In this document: piece by piece, positions 18,889 through 28,888 of the stretch | How the letters are laid out: the number at the start of each line of letters is the position of its first letter | Numbering within the stretch: the first letter of the stretch is position 1 | Source of the DNA: Bryobacterales bacterium | Lineage (GTDB): Bacteria > Acidobacteriota > Terriglobia > Bryobacterales > UBA6623 | Length of the DNA: 64,000 nucleotides | Direction: 5' to 3' | Assembly (NCBI GenBank): GCA_028819255.1 | Contig: JAPPMB010000003.1 | Location: forward strand, 1-64,000 | The notes under the pieces: model-generated | What the model was told of the DNA's origin: nothing | Database searches by the model: none | What the model saw: the letters and a program-made list of their open reading frames with translations, nothing else | Made by a program: the position numbers and the translations under genes

Positions 18889-19083
18889 TCAGACTGAGAT
18901 CATCCGGCGCACCGCCTTCTCGAAGGCCGGACTGACCGCGGCCCCCTTGCGCAGGTGGCGCTTCCGCTTGCGCGTCTTCTTGGTCAGGATGTGGTTCTTC
19001 AGCGCGCGCCGCCGGCGGACCTTCCCTGTCCCGGTCAGGCGGAAACGCTTGGCGGCTCCGCGATGCGACTTCAGTTTCGGCAC
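18889..19083 (-). CDS. rpmI: 50S ribosomal protein L35
   Basis: A 64-aa basic protein of the large ribosomal subunit with the family signature [19 protein letters not shown] followed by [13 protein letters not shown]. The initiation codon is GTG at 19083, giving the expected PKLKSH N-terminus. It is preceded by AGGAG nine bases upstream, which decides the start against the longer frame beginning at 19197. It is the first gene of the operon. infC, which commonly precedes rpmI, is missing; the upstream neighbour is an unrelated lipoprotein gene. Confidence 0.97.
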   Translation of the reverse strand: MPKLKSHRGAAKRFRLTGTGKVRRRRALKNHILTKKTRKRKRHLRKGAAVSPAFEKAVRRMISV

Positions 19084-19186
19084 GATCTCATACTCCTGAG
19101 GCGCTCCTCCGGTAGAAGGAAAGTCGAACCCCTGCTGGACCCGAGGTCCAACCGCCAGCTGGGTGCCGCAGGACACCGCAGGCCTC

Positions 19187-19192
19187 ATTGTA
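19187..19192 (-). promoter_or_regulatory. Possible -10 element of the rpmI operon
   Basis: The minus strand reads TACAAT in a GTG-TACAAT-GAGG context between the upstream gene and rpmI. It would give a leader of about 100 bases before the GTG start. No good -35 hexamer is seen at 16-18 bases upstream, so this is only a candidate. Confidence 0.3.
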
Positions 19193-19213
19193 CACAATCC
19201 GACTGCCGGAGCC

Positions 19214-21073
19214 CTATTCCTCGTCCAGTCCCAGGGACAGCTGGCCCTGGGCCTCGCTCACGGCGTACGAAAACTCCACCAGCGGCATCGAGCCCGTGCG
19301 AAGCGCCTTGCCGTGGAAGGAGGTGAGGCTGAAGTCCTGAGTCGTTTCCTGGTAGTGTGCCCGCAGCTGCTGCCATCCCAGCCATCCCAGGTAGGTGGAT
19401 GCGGCCCGTGTCGGATTCACCTGAATGGCGCGCACGAGCGCACGGGCGGCGCTGCTCTCCATGTAGGCCTGCCTGCTGAGGAACTGCACCGCGTCGGCCG
19501 CGCTGAGATCCTCCGCGTGCATCCGCAGGTCGACAAGCGCCGCTCCGATGGTCTGCAGCTTGTACTTGCGCCATATGAAGTCCACATCCCCTGTGTAGGC
19601 GGTGCTGACGGTCGTCTCGGTGATGTAGATCGACCAGCCGTCTACGAACCCCGGCAGCGGGTCCACCAGATGGGTCAGCTTCTTCTCGCTCGTCTCCATC
19701 TCAGACGCCAGGGAGCCGACCAGAGCGTACCCTGGAATGCCGTACCGAAGCGCCAGGAGCTTGAGTTGGTAGGTGTTGTTGGTCGTAAGTCGATCCCGGA
19801 GTTCGGCACGCGACGCGTCCGCCGGGGCCGGGGTGAGCCAGACGACGGCCGTGTTGTCCGCCGTGGACGCCGTTGGCCCGAGTCCTCCGGCGAGAGGTAC
19901 CGAGACCCGCATGAACGCCGGTGTCTCGACCACGCGGAGCTTGAGGGCCTCCGGCACCGGCGCGATCTCCTCGTCGTTGCAAATCTTGCGGGCCTCCTCT
20001 GCGTCCTTGGTCATCAGGTCCATCATTCCCCGGTTGTTGCGGGCACGGTTCTCGCCTTCGAGGACCTCGAGTACATCGTTGATCAACCGGTAGTCGTCCC
20101 TTGGACGGCTGCCTCCGTAGATGCGCCTGTTGATCGGCACCGCGGCGCTGACCAGCGCGCTGTGGGCCGAGTCGAAGTCGGCCTCGGTCTCCCCGATTAC
20201 CTCCTGCAAGGGCGGCAGGGGGCGGCCGTTGTCGAGTTGCAGTTTGCGGTGCGCCAGCGAAGCGCCCGCCCTCCAGTCGTCGGTCGATGGAAGGTCGTCT
20301 AGTGCGGCCCGGTAGGCCTCAAGCGCGTCCACGGCGCCGTCCGCGGCCTCCTCGAAGTCGGATTCCATGCTGGGAGGCATCGCTTCCGAGAGTTCGTTCC
20401 GAATGAGATCGATGACGCCCTGCGTCACCTCCTGGGCGGCCGCGACGCGGATCTCGGACGACGACTGGAGATTGGACGTGGCTGTCTCGAGGTACCCGGG
20501 GGTCTTCAGGAGCCTCTGCACGATCGCCGCGAGCCGGTCGTTTTCCGGGGCGAAGCCCAGCTCGAGAGTCGCGTACAGCAGCAGGCCCAGCTGTTCCACG
20601 TACGCGACCGGATTGGTGGTGTGCCCCTGCTCCTCCCTGAGCCGCAGCAGGCCGCGCTCTGCGCGATTCAGCAGCGTGCCATGCTCGGTCCAGAGGGCGG
20701 GGGGCAGCTTCGAGCTGTCAAACCCCTCCTCGGATTCGGGCGGCGCCGTGAACGGGCCGACGAGAGACTCGAACAGCCGCTCCTGACTGGCCCTGCCGTC
20801 CGAGGAGTTGTCCGGCAGGGAACTCAGCATTGGCACCTCCGTCCCGCCCTCGAGCATCTCCTCCGACAGGTTGAACACCTGGCCGGTCGTGACGCTGGTC
20901 AGGCCGGACATCAGCACCCCCATCGGTCTGTCGGCGGCGCTGTCGTGAATGAACGGCTTCGCCACCGTGTTGTGCTCGTCCGGTGGGTACTTGCCCACGG
21001 TGCAGTGCGATGCCGCCATGGTCGCGATCCCGACGGCGGCCATAGCCATCTTGGTCTTGTGTGAAATCCTCAT
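19214..21073 (-). CDS. DUF885-like lipoprotein lacking the zinc motif
   Basis: A 619-aa exported lipoprotein; the signal [20 protein letters not shown] is followed by a lipobox ending in HC. The C-terminal 250 residues follow the DUF885 peptidase-like pattern: [11 protein letters not shown], a [16 protein letters not shown] helix and [14 protein letters not shown]. However, the segment that in DUF885 carries the His-Glu...Gly-His-His metal motif reads [14 protein letters not shown] here, with Arg-Tyr and Tyr-Ala at the ligand positions. It may be a non-enzymatic relative. The start at 21073 is supported by GGAAGG six bases upstream. The small secreted gene upstream may be co-transcribed (92-base gap). 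Confidence 0.72.
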   Translation of the reverse strand: MRISHKTKMAMAAVGIATMAASHCTVGKYPPDEHNTVAKPFIHDSAADRPMGVLMSGLTSVTTGQVFNLSEEMLEGGTEVPMLSSLPDNSSDGRASQERLFESLVGPFTAPPESEEGFDSSKLPPALWTEHGTLLNRAERGLLRLREEQGHTTNPVAYVEQLGLLLYATLELGFAPENDRLAAIVQRLLKTPGYLETATSNLQSSSEIRVAAAQEVTQGVIDLIRNELSEAMPPSMESDFEEAADGAVDALEAYRAALDDLPSTDDWRAGASLAHRKLQLDNGRPLPPLQEVIGETEADFDSAHSALVSAAVPINRRIYGGSRPRDDYRLINDVLEVLEGENRARNNRGMMDLMTKDAEEARKICNDEEIAPVPEALKLRVVETPAFMRVSVPLAGGLGPTASTADNTAVVWLTPAPADASRAELRDRLTTNNTYQLKLLALRYGIPGYALVGSLASEMETSEKKLTHLVDPLPGFVDGWSIYITETTVSTAYTGDVDFIWRKYKLQTIGAALVDLRMHAEDLSAADAVQFLSRQAYMESSAARALVRAIQVNPTRAASTYLGWLGWQQLRAHYQETTQDFSLTSFHGKALRTGSMPLVEFSYAVSEAQGQLSLGLDEE

Positions 21074-21165
21074 GTCGAACCTTCCAAGTTGTGCTGCCTG
21101 CCGTCTCTTCGAGCCAGCGCCCGCCTGTGCCTGTGTTTTCCGTGCGTTGCGCATGGCGCGTCAGG

Positions 21166-21621
21166 TCATTCCTCCGATTTGCCTGTGACGGAATCGAGCA
21201 GCGCCCAGATTTCCGTGTGTGTGAGCGTCCGTGACTCGGACGTCTCCTTCGTGATGCTCGTGCTGTAGTCTGCGCCGTGGACCTCCTGGAAGAGCTCCTG
21301 GTAGTGCAGTTCGTCCATGGCCTGCAAGGACGGGAACTCGGTCACCGTGACGTACTGATAGTCTCCGGTGCCGCCGGGAAAGTGGTGTCCGTAGAGTCTC
21401 CAGGATGTGATGTACTCCTTGTCGACTCTCGCCTGGTGCACCGGCTTCCACAGATCGGCCTCCAGATTCCGGTATCGAAGGCTCTGGCCCGGCGGGATCT
21501 TCATGTAGTCGATCCGCAGGAAATGCCTGCTGCCGGACTGTGACTCCGCAACCGGCACCATGGTCCCGGCGAGAAATGCAACGGCAAGGGCCAGGGAAAG
21601 GCCAAACGCCCGAATAATCAT
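21166..21621 (-). CDS. Small secreted protein, dimeric alpha/beta-barrel-like
   Basis: A 151-aa protein with a cleavable signal peptide (MIIRAFGLSLALAVAFLAGT, cleavage probably near VAES). The mature part has a beta-alpha-beta pattern (HFLRIDYMKIPPGQSLRYR, then YQYVTVTEFPSLQAMDE) reminiscent of NIPSNAP or Dabb-type dimeric barrels; this is a visual resemblance only. GGAGG seven bases before the ATG at 21621 fixes the start; the much longer open frame upstream is the shadow of the divergent phosphatase gene. It may form a unit with the DUF885-like gene that follows on the same strand. Confidence 0.72.
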   Translation of the reverse strand: MIIRAFGLSLALAVAFLAGTMVPVAESQSGSRHFLRIDYMKIPPGQSLRYRNLEADLWKPVHQARVDKEYITSWRLYGHHFPGGTGDYQYVTVTEFPSLQAMDELHYQELFQEVHGADYSTSITKETSESRTLTHTEIWALLDSVTGKSEE

Positions 21622-21708
21622 GAAGTAGCCTCCAAACAAGAAATATAGCCCAAACCGCCGGTCCTGACCAACCCTTGCGGCGGAACCTGCCCGATTGTAC
21701 GATGAGAC

Positions 21709-23235
21709 ATGCATTTCAACAGGCGCGGGCTGTTCGCGCTGGCCGCACTGCCCGCAATCGCCCTGCGGGCAGGAGCACAGCGCGCAAGACCTGCCTTCAG
21801 CTCCAATCCGTTCACCCTCGGCGTTGCCTCGGGAGATCCGTCGCCGGACGGTTTCGTGCTCTGGACACGTCTGGCCCCCGAGCCGCTGGCGGGCGGCGGG
21901 CTCGGCGATGAGGAGTTCGACGTGCGCTGGGAAGTCGCTGAGGACGAGCGCTTCCGGCGGGTCGTCAGATCGGGAGTCGCCGTTGCGGACCCCCGGCTTG
22001 CGCATTCCGTGCACGTGGAGGTCGCCGGCCTCTCGCCTGACCGCTGGTACTGGTACCGCTTCGGCGCCGGAGGCGACGAGAGCCCCGTCGGCCGGGCGCG
22101 CACCATGGCCGGTCCGGAATCTGAACCGTCCCGTCTCACGTTCGCGTTCGCGTCCTGCCAGCACTTTGAGACCGGGTACTACACGGCGTTCGAGCACCTT
22201 GCCGCCGAGAATCCGGATCTGGTCCTGCACTTGGGCGACTACATCTACGAGGGCTCCGCGAGGCCGCGGGTCCGGGCCCATCAGGGCGCGGAGCTGACAT
22301 CGATCGACGACTACCGCAACAGGTACGCGCTGTACCGCACGGACCGGGACCTGCAGAACGCGCACGCTGCCTGTCCCTGGATCGTCACCTGGGACGATCA
22401 CGAAGTGGACAACAACTACGCCGCGGAGATCTCCGAGCAGCAGGGAGTGCGTCCGGACGCCTTTCTCGAGCGGCGAGCGGCGGCGTACCAGGCGTATTAC
22501 GAGCACATGCCCCTGAGGGCCGCCCAGATCCCTCGCGGACCGTCGATGACCCTCTACCGGCGCCTGAATTTCGGACGTCTAGCGCAGTTTGATGTTCTCG
22601 ACACGCGCCAGTACAGGACCGACCAGCCATGTGGAGACCGTACGAAACCGCCGTGCGAGGCCACCTCCGATCCGGCTGCGACACTGCTCGGCCCCCGGCA
22701 GCGCGACTGGCTTCTGAACGGTCTGGAGTCGTCACCGGCCCTGTGGAACGTTCTGGCCCAGCAGATCATGATGGCCCGCGTTGATCGCGAACCCGGGGAG
22801 GGAATCCGCTACAGCATGGACCAGTGGTCCGGGTACGACGCGGAGCGGGACCGCCTGATGGGGTTTTTCGGCGAAGGCCGCGCGCGCAATCCGGTTGTCA
22901 TCACCGGCGACATCCACAGCAACTGGGTCAACGACCTGCTGCTGGACTTCGATGACCCGACCTCGCGCGTCGTTGCGACGGAGTTCGTCGGCACCTCGAT
23001 CAGCTCAAGCGGAGACGGTGGTCCGAACAAGGAATACGCCGAGGGCGTAATGCGCGACAACCCCTTTGTCAAGCTCCAGAACGCTCAACGCGGCTACGTG
23101 AGTTGCGAGCTGACGCCGAGGCTGTTCACTGCGCGCTACCGCGTGCTCGATTCCGTCACACGACGGGGATCCCCGAGAAAGACCCTCGCGGAATTCGTAG
23201 TCGCGAGCGGCCGGCCGGGTGCGCAGCGCGCCTAA
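21709..23235 (+). CDS. phoD: PhoD-family alkaline phosphatase
   Basis: Secreted phosphodiesterase/phosphomonoesterase of the PhoD family (508 aa), expected to bind Fe and Ca. The N-terminus MHFNRRGLFALAALPAIALR resembles a twin-arginine leader. The PhoD_N domain (NPFTLGVASGDPSPDGFVLW) is at 33-52. Metal-site blocks are FAFASCQHF, LVLHLGDYIYEG, IVTWDDHEVDNNY and VITGDIHSNWVNDLL, all intact and in family order. It is divergently transcribed from the small secreted gene, 87 bases away. The role is inferred to be scavenging phosphate from organic esters. Confidence 0.92.
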   Translation: MHFNRRGLFALAALPAIALRAGAQRARPAFSSNPFTLGVASGDPSPDGFVLWTRLAPEPLAGGGLGDEEFDVRWEVAEDERFRRVVRSGVAVADPRLAHSVHVEVAGLSPDRWYWYRFGAGGDESPVGRARTMAGPESEPSRLTFAFASCQHFETGYYTAFEHLAAENPDLVLHLGDYIYEGSARPRVRAHQGAELTSIDDYRNRYALYRTDRDLQNAHAACPWIVTWDDHEVDNNYAAEISEQQGVRPDAFLERRAAAYQAYYEHMPLRAAQIPRGPSMTLYRRLNFGRLAQFDVLDTRQYRTDQPCGDRTKPPCEATSDPAATLLGPRQRDWLLNGLESSPALWNVLAQQIMMARVDREPGEGIRYSMDQWSGYDAERDRLMGFFGEGRARNPVVITGDIHSNWVNDLLLDFDDPTSRVVATEFVGTSISSSGDGGPNKEYAEGVMRDNPFVKLQNAQRGYVSCELTPRLFTARYRVLDSVTRRGSPRKTLAEFVVASGRPGAQRA

Positions 23236-24039
23236 GCAGGTCAGGAACTCCATGCGTCGCCGTCGGTCGGAGTGATTCGGACGCTCTTGTTCCGGAGGGC
23301 CTCGCCTCCCTTCGACTTGGCCTCTCCCGTGAGACTCAAGACGGGGGTTTCCGTTCCTTCTCACCGGACCGGTCCCGCGGCGGGACTGTTGAGATCCTCC
23401 TTCGGTTCGGCCTGACGGCGTCGTTTCCATGCAGGTCCGGAGGAGGCGGCGAGGACACGGCGCAGCGCGGTGTCGAGAATCCGCATTCTGCCGACCACAC
23501 GCTCATTCGGACAGTCCCGGCGGGCGCCCCGGAACCCCCGCTTCGAGCACCTGGCTTCTGAGCTTGCGACTGCGATTCCTAGGCTCGCCAAGTGTGCGTG
23601 AGACATCCGACTTGGACTCTCCCCGCAGGCGCGACGCCCGCCCGGACCACCACTGGGAAGGCCGCATGCGGCTGGCATCGGTCTCCCAAGCCTTCGAACG
23701 GGCCCGTCGCCTGATCCAGACCGGCAAGCTGCGTCAGAAACTCCGTCCGGATCAGACTCGTCTGAGATCCACAGCCCGCAGGGTGCGAATGTCCCTGTGT
23801 GGCGGGGCGGCTCACTCCATCCCGTCCCGAGTGATCATCCCTGGAAATCTGCAGAAGGGGGCTGGGCAGTGCAACGCGATCCGACGTGGGTGCGAATCCC
23901 TCGCTGTGTAAAGTCTTGCGCAAATGGTTGCTGAGGATGCGCCGCATCGTTGACATTGCCTCGTCGGGAGCCGACGATGGGCCGCATGCGGGGGACGCAG
24001 GAGCCGAGGACCGGCCCGCCGGGCCGGCGCAGCCTTGCC
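23236..24039. other. No supported gene
   Basis: About 800 bases between the PhoD gene and the metallophosphoesterase. Frames on both strands are short or arginine-rich. The open frame of the following gene extends back to 23950 without a clear start. Confidence 0.4.
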
Positions 24040-25629
24040 ATGGATTTTGGTCCGCCAGCAGGCCGCAACGAACCGTCGTGTTCCGCGGTCCGCCCCGGAA
24101 GCCGCCGCGCCCCTGCCGGATGGCTGTCGCCGGAACTGAGGCCGCTCTGCCTCAGGATCGAGCGCACGATCCACGTCTTCCGGTCGATCGCGCTTCGTTC
24201 GGGTCTGGTCCTCTTGGGTTGGACGCTCGCCGACACCCCGGCACGGACGCAGTCTCGCCAGTCGCCGCCGACGCGCCATCTGCAAACGCAGTCGGCTCAG
24301 CGTGACGGTCAGACTGGCCGGCGCGCTCGGCGCGGGACGACGGATACGTTCCATACCGAGGTGCCCCGCAGACCGTTCGACATCGTGCTTGGCGATCCGA
24401 CCGGCTCTTCGATCACCGTGAGCATCGCCGCCTATTCGCCGCTCGAGGGCTATTTCGAATACGGCGACAATTCCCGCGACTATGGCGAGCGGACGGAGAT
24501 CGTCCGTCTCGAGCCGGACGTGCCCGCCGAAGTGAAACTCACCGGCTTGCATCCCAACATCCGGTACTTCTATCGGTGGAACGGCAGGGTCGCGGCAACG
24601 GACGCCTTCGAGGCATCGGACGAATACAGCTTCCGGACCGGCCGGGCGCAAGGGGACGCCTTCGTGTTCACCGTGCAAGCGGACTCGCACTTGGACGGAC
24701 GGACCGACACGCGACTCTACGAGGCCACTTTGCGGAATGCCAAGGCTGCTGGCCCGGACTTCCACATCGACCTCGGTGACACCTTCATGACCGGCAAGAG
24801 ACGTCCGGACTACGAGGACGCTCTGCCGCAGTACGCTGCCCAGCGGTACTACTTCGGATTGATCGGCACCATCGCGCCGGTGTTCCTCGTCTCAGGGAAC
24901 CATGACGGCGAAGGGCTCGCCAGCGGTGCGATGGGCGAATGGGCCCGCGAGCGGCGCGACGCATTCTTCGCGACGCCTACGGACGGCGTTTCCGATCGGG
25001 GGAACTACTATTCGTGGGAATGGGGCGACGCCCTTTTCGTGGCGCTTGATCCGTATTGGGAATCGCAGCGCGTTCGTCGTGGCGGCGACTACTGGGCCCG
25101 CACGCTCGGCGAGCGTCAGTTCCGCTGGCTTGCCCGGAACCTGCGGTCGACCCGGGCGCGGTTCAAATTCGTCTTCGTCCACCATCTCGTAGGCGGCGTC
25201 AATCAGGCGGCGCGGGGCGGAGCCGCCGCAGCCGGCCTCTTCGAATGGGGCGGCCGGTCCTTGAACGGCGAGTACCAATTCGGAGAACGCCGGCCGGGCT
25301 GGGGCAAGCCGATTCATCAGATGCTGGTCGATGCCGGCGTGGACATCGTGTTCCACGGCCACGACCACGTGTTTGCAAGGGAGGAGCTGGACGGCGTCAC
25401 GTACCTGTTGGTGCCGCAGCCTGGGTTGGACCGTTATGGAGCACCGCGGGACATCGAGGGTCTGTACGAGCATGCCGAAGTGGTGGGCGGGCCGGGGCAC
25501 GTCCGTGTCACGGTGTCGCCCGAAGCGGCGTTCGTCGAGCTTGTCCAGTCTCGTCTGGACGGAGCCGAGGACGGACACACGGCCTACTCGTTCCGGGTCC
25601 GGCCGGGACCCACGGGAGAGCGCCAGTGA
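24040..25629 (+). CDS. Secreted metallophosphoesterase
   Basis: Calcineurin-like phosphoesterase of about 529 aa. A fibronectin-like N-terminal domain (ITVSIAAYSPLEGYFEYG, LTGLHPNIRYFYRW) precedes the metal core: FTVQADSHLDG, DFHIDLGDTF, VFLVSGNHDG, FVFVHHLVG and VFHGHDHVFARE, giving the Asp-x-His, GDxx, GNHD and GHxH ligands. A hydrophobic stretch (GLVLLGWTLADTPA, near 54-67) looks like a signal core, but no codon just before it is a good start. The ATG at 24040 is the nearest plausible start; the N-terminus is therefore uncertain. Its stop overlaps the next GTG start (GTGA), coupling it to a sulfatase. Confidence 0.85.
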   Translation: MDFGPPAGRNEPSCSAVRPGSRRAPAGWLSPELRPLCLRIERTIHVFRSIALRSGLVLLGWTLADTPARTQSRQSPPTRHLQTQSAQRDGQTGRRARRGTTDTFHTEVPRRPFDIVLGDPTGSSITVSIAAYSPLEGYFEYGDNSRDYGERTEIVRLEPDVPAEVKLTGLHPNIRYFYRWNGRVAATDAFEASDEYSFRTGRAQGDAFVFTVQADSHLDGRTDTRLYEATLRNAKAAGPDFHIDLGDTFMTGKRRPDYEDALPQYAAQRYYFGLIGTIAPVFLVSGNHDGEGLASGAMGEWARERRDAFFATPTDGVSDRGNYYSWEWGDALFVALDPYWESQRVRRGGDYWARTLGERQFRWLARNLRSTRARFKFVFVHHLVGGVNQAARGGAAAAGLFEWGGRSLNGEYQFGERRPGWGKPIHQMLVDAGVDIVFHGHDHVFAREELDGVTYLLVPQPGLDRYGAPRDIEGLYEHAEVVGGPGHVRVTVSPEAAFVELVQSRLDGAEDGHTAYSFRVRPGPTGERQ

Positions 25630-27008
25630 CGATACGGATCTGCCTTCTCATGGCCGCGGGCCTGACGGCGGGTGCGGCCCCTCCGAACTTCGTCTTCATT
25701 CTCGCCGACGACCAGGCATGGAACGGCCTGTCAAGGCGGATGATCCGGAGCCTGCCGGAATCCGGAAGCGACTTTCATCGGACGCCGAACATCGATCGCC
25801 TCGCCCGGGAGGGCATGACGTTCTCGCGCGCGTACGCAGCTGCGCCGAAGTGCGAGCCGTCGCGCTATGCCATCACCTTCGGCATGACCACGACAAGCCT
25901 GAACGCCCCCGACAAGCGCACCGCCGCCCGCCTGAGGGCGGAGATGCGCCATTCGCTGGCCAACTCGCTCAAGCAAGCCAACTCCGCATACAGAACGGCC
26001 ACATTCGGCAAGTGGCAGCTCACCAGATCGCAGAGAGATCTGGGCTTCGATCAGGACGACGGACGGATCACGCAGAACCGGGATGGCGACTCTCCCGATT
26101 CCCGGGACCCGAAGCGCATGTTCGAACTGACGCAGAAGGGCAATGCGTTCATGCGCGACAGCGTTGAAGACGGCAGTCCGTTCTATCTGCAGCTGTGGCA
26201 CTACGCGGTGCACGGCAGCAATCAGTCCCTGCCCGAAACCCTCGCGCGGTGGAAGGCGCGGCCGCTCGGCCGACGCCACCGAGATCCGACCCGCGCCGCC
26301 ATGGCTGAGGACTTCGACCGGGCTGTCGGCATGACATTGGCAATGATCGACGAGCTGGGGATCCGCGACAACACCTACGTGCTCTACATGTCCGACAACG
26401 GCGGTCCCACCCGATACCTCCGCGGCGGCAAGACGAACGTTACGGAGGGCGGGCTGCGCGTTCCCCTGCTGGTGCGTGGGCCGGGAATCGAGCAGGACAC
26501 CTACTGCGATGCCCCGGTCGTCGCCTACGACCTGCTGCCAACGGTCCTCGACTTCGCCGACCCACAAGCCTCGCCGCCCACCGGAGTCGAGGGGGGCAGC
26601 TGGAAGCGGACGCTCCTGAATGGCTGCGAGTCGGGAGTCGATCGCCCTGTCGATCGGATGGTGTTCTTTTTCGCTGAAGCCCGGGGGCGGGAGACTGGCC
26701 CGCAGGCCGCAATCGTCCGAGAGGAATTCAAGCTGCTCTATTCGTGGACGGACGGAAGGGCCGCCCTGTTCGACGTTGCTGCGGATCCCCGGGAGGCCCG
26801 CGACATCTCTTCCGAGCATCGGGATCTCGCCGTCCGGCTGAAGCGCGAGCTCATGGATCACCTCCGGGAAGGGCTCGGGGAGGAAACGCTCGCCAGGCTC
26901 GAGTCAGGGGAGTATTCGGCAGGCGTGCGAAGGAGAGTCCGTCCGCGACTCCGCGAGGGCCGGAGGCCGGAGAGCCTCCGTCGTCCCGGGCGAACCGGAA
27001 TCCCATGA
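25626..27008 (+). CDS. Formylglycine-type sulfatase, secreted
   Basis: A 460-aa type I sulfatase, predicted to cleave sulfate esters outside the cytoplasm. A short signal peptide (ICLLMAAGLTAGAA) leads into FVFILADDQ, where the Asp pair binds calcium. The modification motif is C76-E-P-S-R, whose Cys becomes formylglycine; the expected GKWQL and YMSDNGGPTRY segments follow. The GTG start overlaps the upstream stop by four bases and has GGAG upstream. Its own stop overlaps the next ATG (ATGA). The substrate is unknown; no glycosidase or transporter sits beside it. Confidence 0.9.
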   Translation: MTIRICLLMAAGLTAGAAPPNFVFILADDQAWNGLSRRMIRSLPESGSDFHRTPNIDRLAREGMTFSRAYAAAPKCEPSRYAITFGMTTTSLNAPDKRTAARLRAEMRHSLANSLKQANSAYRTATFGKWQLTRSQRDLGFDQDDGRITQNRDGDSPDSRDPKRMFELTQKGNAFMRDSVEDGSPFYLQLWHYAVHGSNQSLPETLARWKARPLGRRHRDPTRAAMAEDFDRAVGMTLAMIDELGIRDNTYVLYMSDNGGPTRYLRGGKTNVTEGGLRVPLLVRGPGIEQDTYCDAPVVAYDLLPTVLDFADPQASPPTGVEGGSWKRTLLNGCESGVDRPVDRMVFFFAEARGRETGPQAAIVREEFKLLYSWTDGRAALFDVAADPREARDISSEHRDLAVRLKRELMDHLREGLGEETLARLESGEYSAGVRRRVRPRLREGRRPESLRRPGRTGIP

Positions 27009-28000
27009 CGCGGACAATAATTGCGGCGCCTCTGCTCCTGGCCCTGCTGGCGGCGGCTGCGGAACGGTCCACGACCGATCTCGCGTTCGATCCTGAATTC
27101 GTGGCCCGCTCGTTCCGGCCGTTCGAGGATGACGTGAGCGTGCGCTGGGACGAGGACCGCTTCTACGTGGAGTCCGGCGGCATTCCGCGTCATCCGATGA
27201 TGGTTGGGATTCGTGCCTGGAACGGGCAGGTCCCGATACCCCAGCCGTACACCGGCGACAATGCATTCCAGTTCACCCTGCGCCCGCGCTTCGCCGACGC
27301 CCCGGTGTCAGCACGAGAAACCCTCTTCCGCGGCGCGATCGCGATTGCGGCGAACGGAGTTCCCATCTTCAATCCCATCAAGCAAGACGGGCGCACGGAC
27401 ACGTATCTGGCCGGAGAACTCGACGACTTCGGGGGCCACGCCGGCAGGGCCGACGACTATCACTATCACGTCGCTCCAGTGCATCTCTCCGACCGAATCG
27501 GAACGGGCTTGCCGCTGGCCTGGGCCCTGGACGGATTCCCCATGTTCGGGTACGTCGAGGCCGACGGATCGGAGGTCCGGGGCTTGGACTGGCTGAACGG
27601 CCATGCAGGGACCGGCTATCCGTACCACTACCATGCCACCCCGGACTACCCGCGAGTGAACGGAGGATTCCGGGGTCGGGTCGAACTGCGCGGCGGCCAG
27701 GTAGCGGTGCAGCCGCGGGCGAGAGGCGTTAGGCCATCCACGCGGCCGATCCGTGATGCAGTGGTCACGGGTTTCGACAGCCTCGGGGGAGGTGCCTACC
27801 GACTGGAGTTCGATCTTCGCGGCCAAGGCCACTCGCTGAGGTACAAGCTGCTGCCAGCCGGCGGGGCCGAGTTCGTTTTCACCGACGGATCCGGCCTCAG
27901 CCGATTGGAAACCTACGCCGCCAAGCCCCGCCGTGGCGGCAGGCGGGGGGCTGGGAGCCGGCCCGACGACCGGCTGAACCGGCCGGAGCGCAACCGATAG
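27005..28000 (+). CDS. YHYH-domain secreted protein
   Basis: A 331-aa exported protein with a signal peptide (MTRTIIAAPLLLALLAAAAE). The YHYH domain is recognised from DDYHYHVAPVHL (about 154-165) and YPYHYHATPDYP (about 205-216), with ALDGFPMFGYVE between them; the His-rich motifs suggest metal binding. The biochemical role of YHYH domains is not established. The C-terminus adds a region (FDLRGQGHSLRYKLLP) and a basic tail. The ATG overlaps the stop of the sulfatase (ATGA), so phosphoesterase, sulfatase and YHYH protein form one coupled operon. Confidence 0.88.
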   Translation: MTRTIIAAPLLLALLAAAAERSTTDLAFDPEFVARSFRPFEDDVSVRWDEDRFYVESGGIPRHPMMVGIRAWNGQVPIPQPYTGDNAFQFTLRPRFADAPVSARETLFRGAIAIAANGVPIFNPIKQDGRTDTYLAGELDDFGGHAGRADDYHYHVAPVHLSDRIGTGLPLAWALDGFPMFGYVEADGSEVRGLDWLNGHAGTGYPYHYHATPDYPRVNGGFRGRVELRGGQVAVQPRARGVRPSTRPIRDAVVTGFDSLGGGAYRLEFDLRGQGHSLRYKLLPAGGAEFVFTDGSGLSRLETYAAKPRRGGRRGAGSRPDDRLNRPERNR

Positions 28001-28888
28001 GCGGAATCGCCCGCGGCGCGGCCTCCGTGCGACGGCAGGGGCCTTTCAATGTCCGGTGGCGGGGCGTGTGGGTCAAGCAGTAGGGCGGGGGGCTGAACAA
28101 CCGGACCTCGCTTGTGAGATGACTCGGAGAGTGAGGCGGTAGGAGATGCCTCTGCGCGCACTACGGGTAGGGACTGTGCGAACAGACGAGGAGCTACCCC
28201 GCCCGCGACCGCCGGATCCGCTTGATCCGCTTGTGGCGGCGACAGCGTCTGGTCCTGATCGCCAACCAGCAGCAGCCGGGGCGGCTCGGTCCTGGTCGGC
28301 CAAGGGCAATGGCTGGGAGGTTTTTGCACTGGCTTGGCAGATCCGGACGTGCATTGCGGTCCTTTGACGGTGTCGATGAGCGCCTGGCTGTCCACATCGC
28401 CGTGGGCATCAGGCCAGCCGCAATCTTCATGTCTCCTTCCCTGGCCCGTTTCGGGTATGCCGCCCGCGAGCGCCGTCGGCACGAGAGGATTCGGGCGCTC
28501 CTTACAACACAATCCAGAATCGGCCCGGGTGGCCAGCTGACTTCCCCGCGGACCCTCCAGCTTCCACGCAACAGTTGCCGGACTGTGCTGAAGTCGGCTG
28601 TGGCGCCGAGACGGTCCCAGCGGCGGTGGAGCGGGACAGCGCCCACGGTGTCCACGACCCTGCACCAGCCGTAGGCAATCCGGCGCAGCCCCGACCGCCC
28701 CCGGATCGCGGATGGGAGACCGTTTACGGCACCATTCTCAACAGACAAGCACCGGTTGGTTTGGGCCAGCGTCCGGATTCAGCATGTCCGGCAGGCCCTT
28801 CCCTGTGTAAGGGGCCGCCGTGGAGTCGCTCCCGGCCGTTGCCATTCTGCGTCCGGACAGGGGGCTGCCTGTCGCCAAGAGTAATCGC
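28001..28888. other. No supported gene
   Basis: Nearly 900 bases after the YHYH gene with no recognisable protein on either strand. The right end runs into a broken Uma2-family gene, so this stretch may hold further decayed sequence. Confidence 0.4.

Noticed and set aside
21622..22506. Upstream extension of the small secreted protein gene on the minus strand
   Set aside because: It is the reverse-frame shadow of the intact PhoD gene, and a strong ribosome binding site marks the start at 21621.
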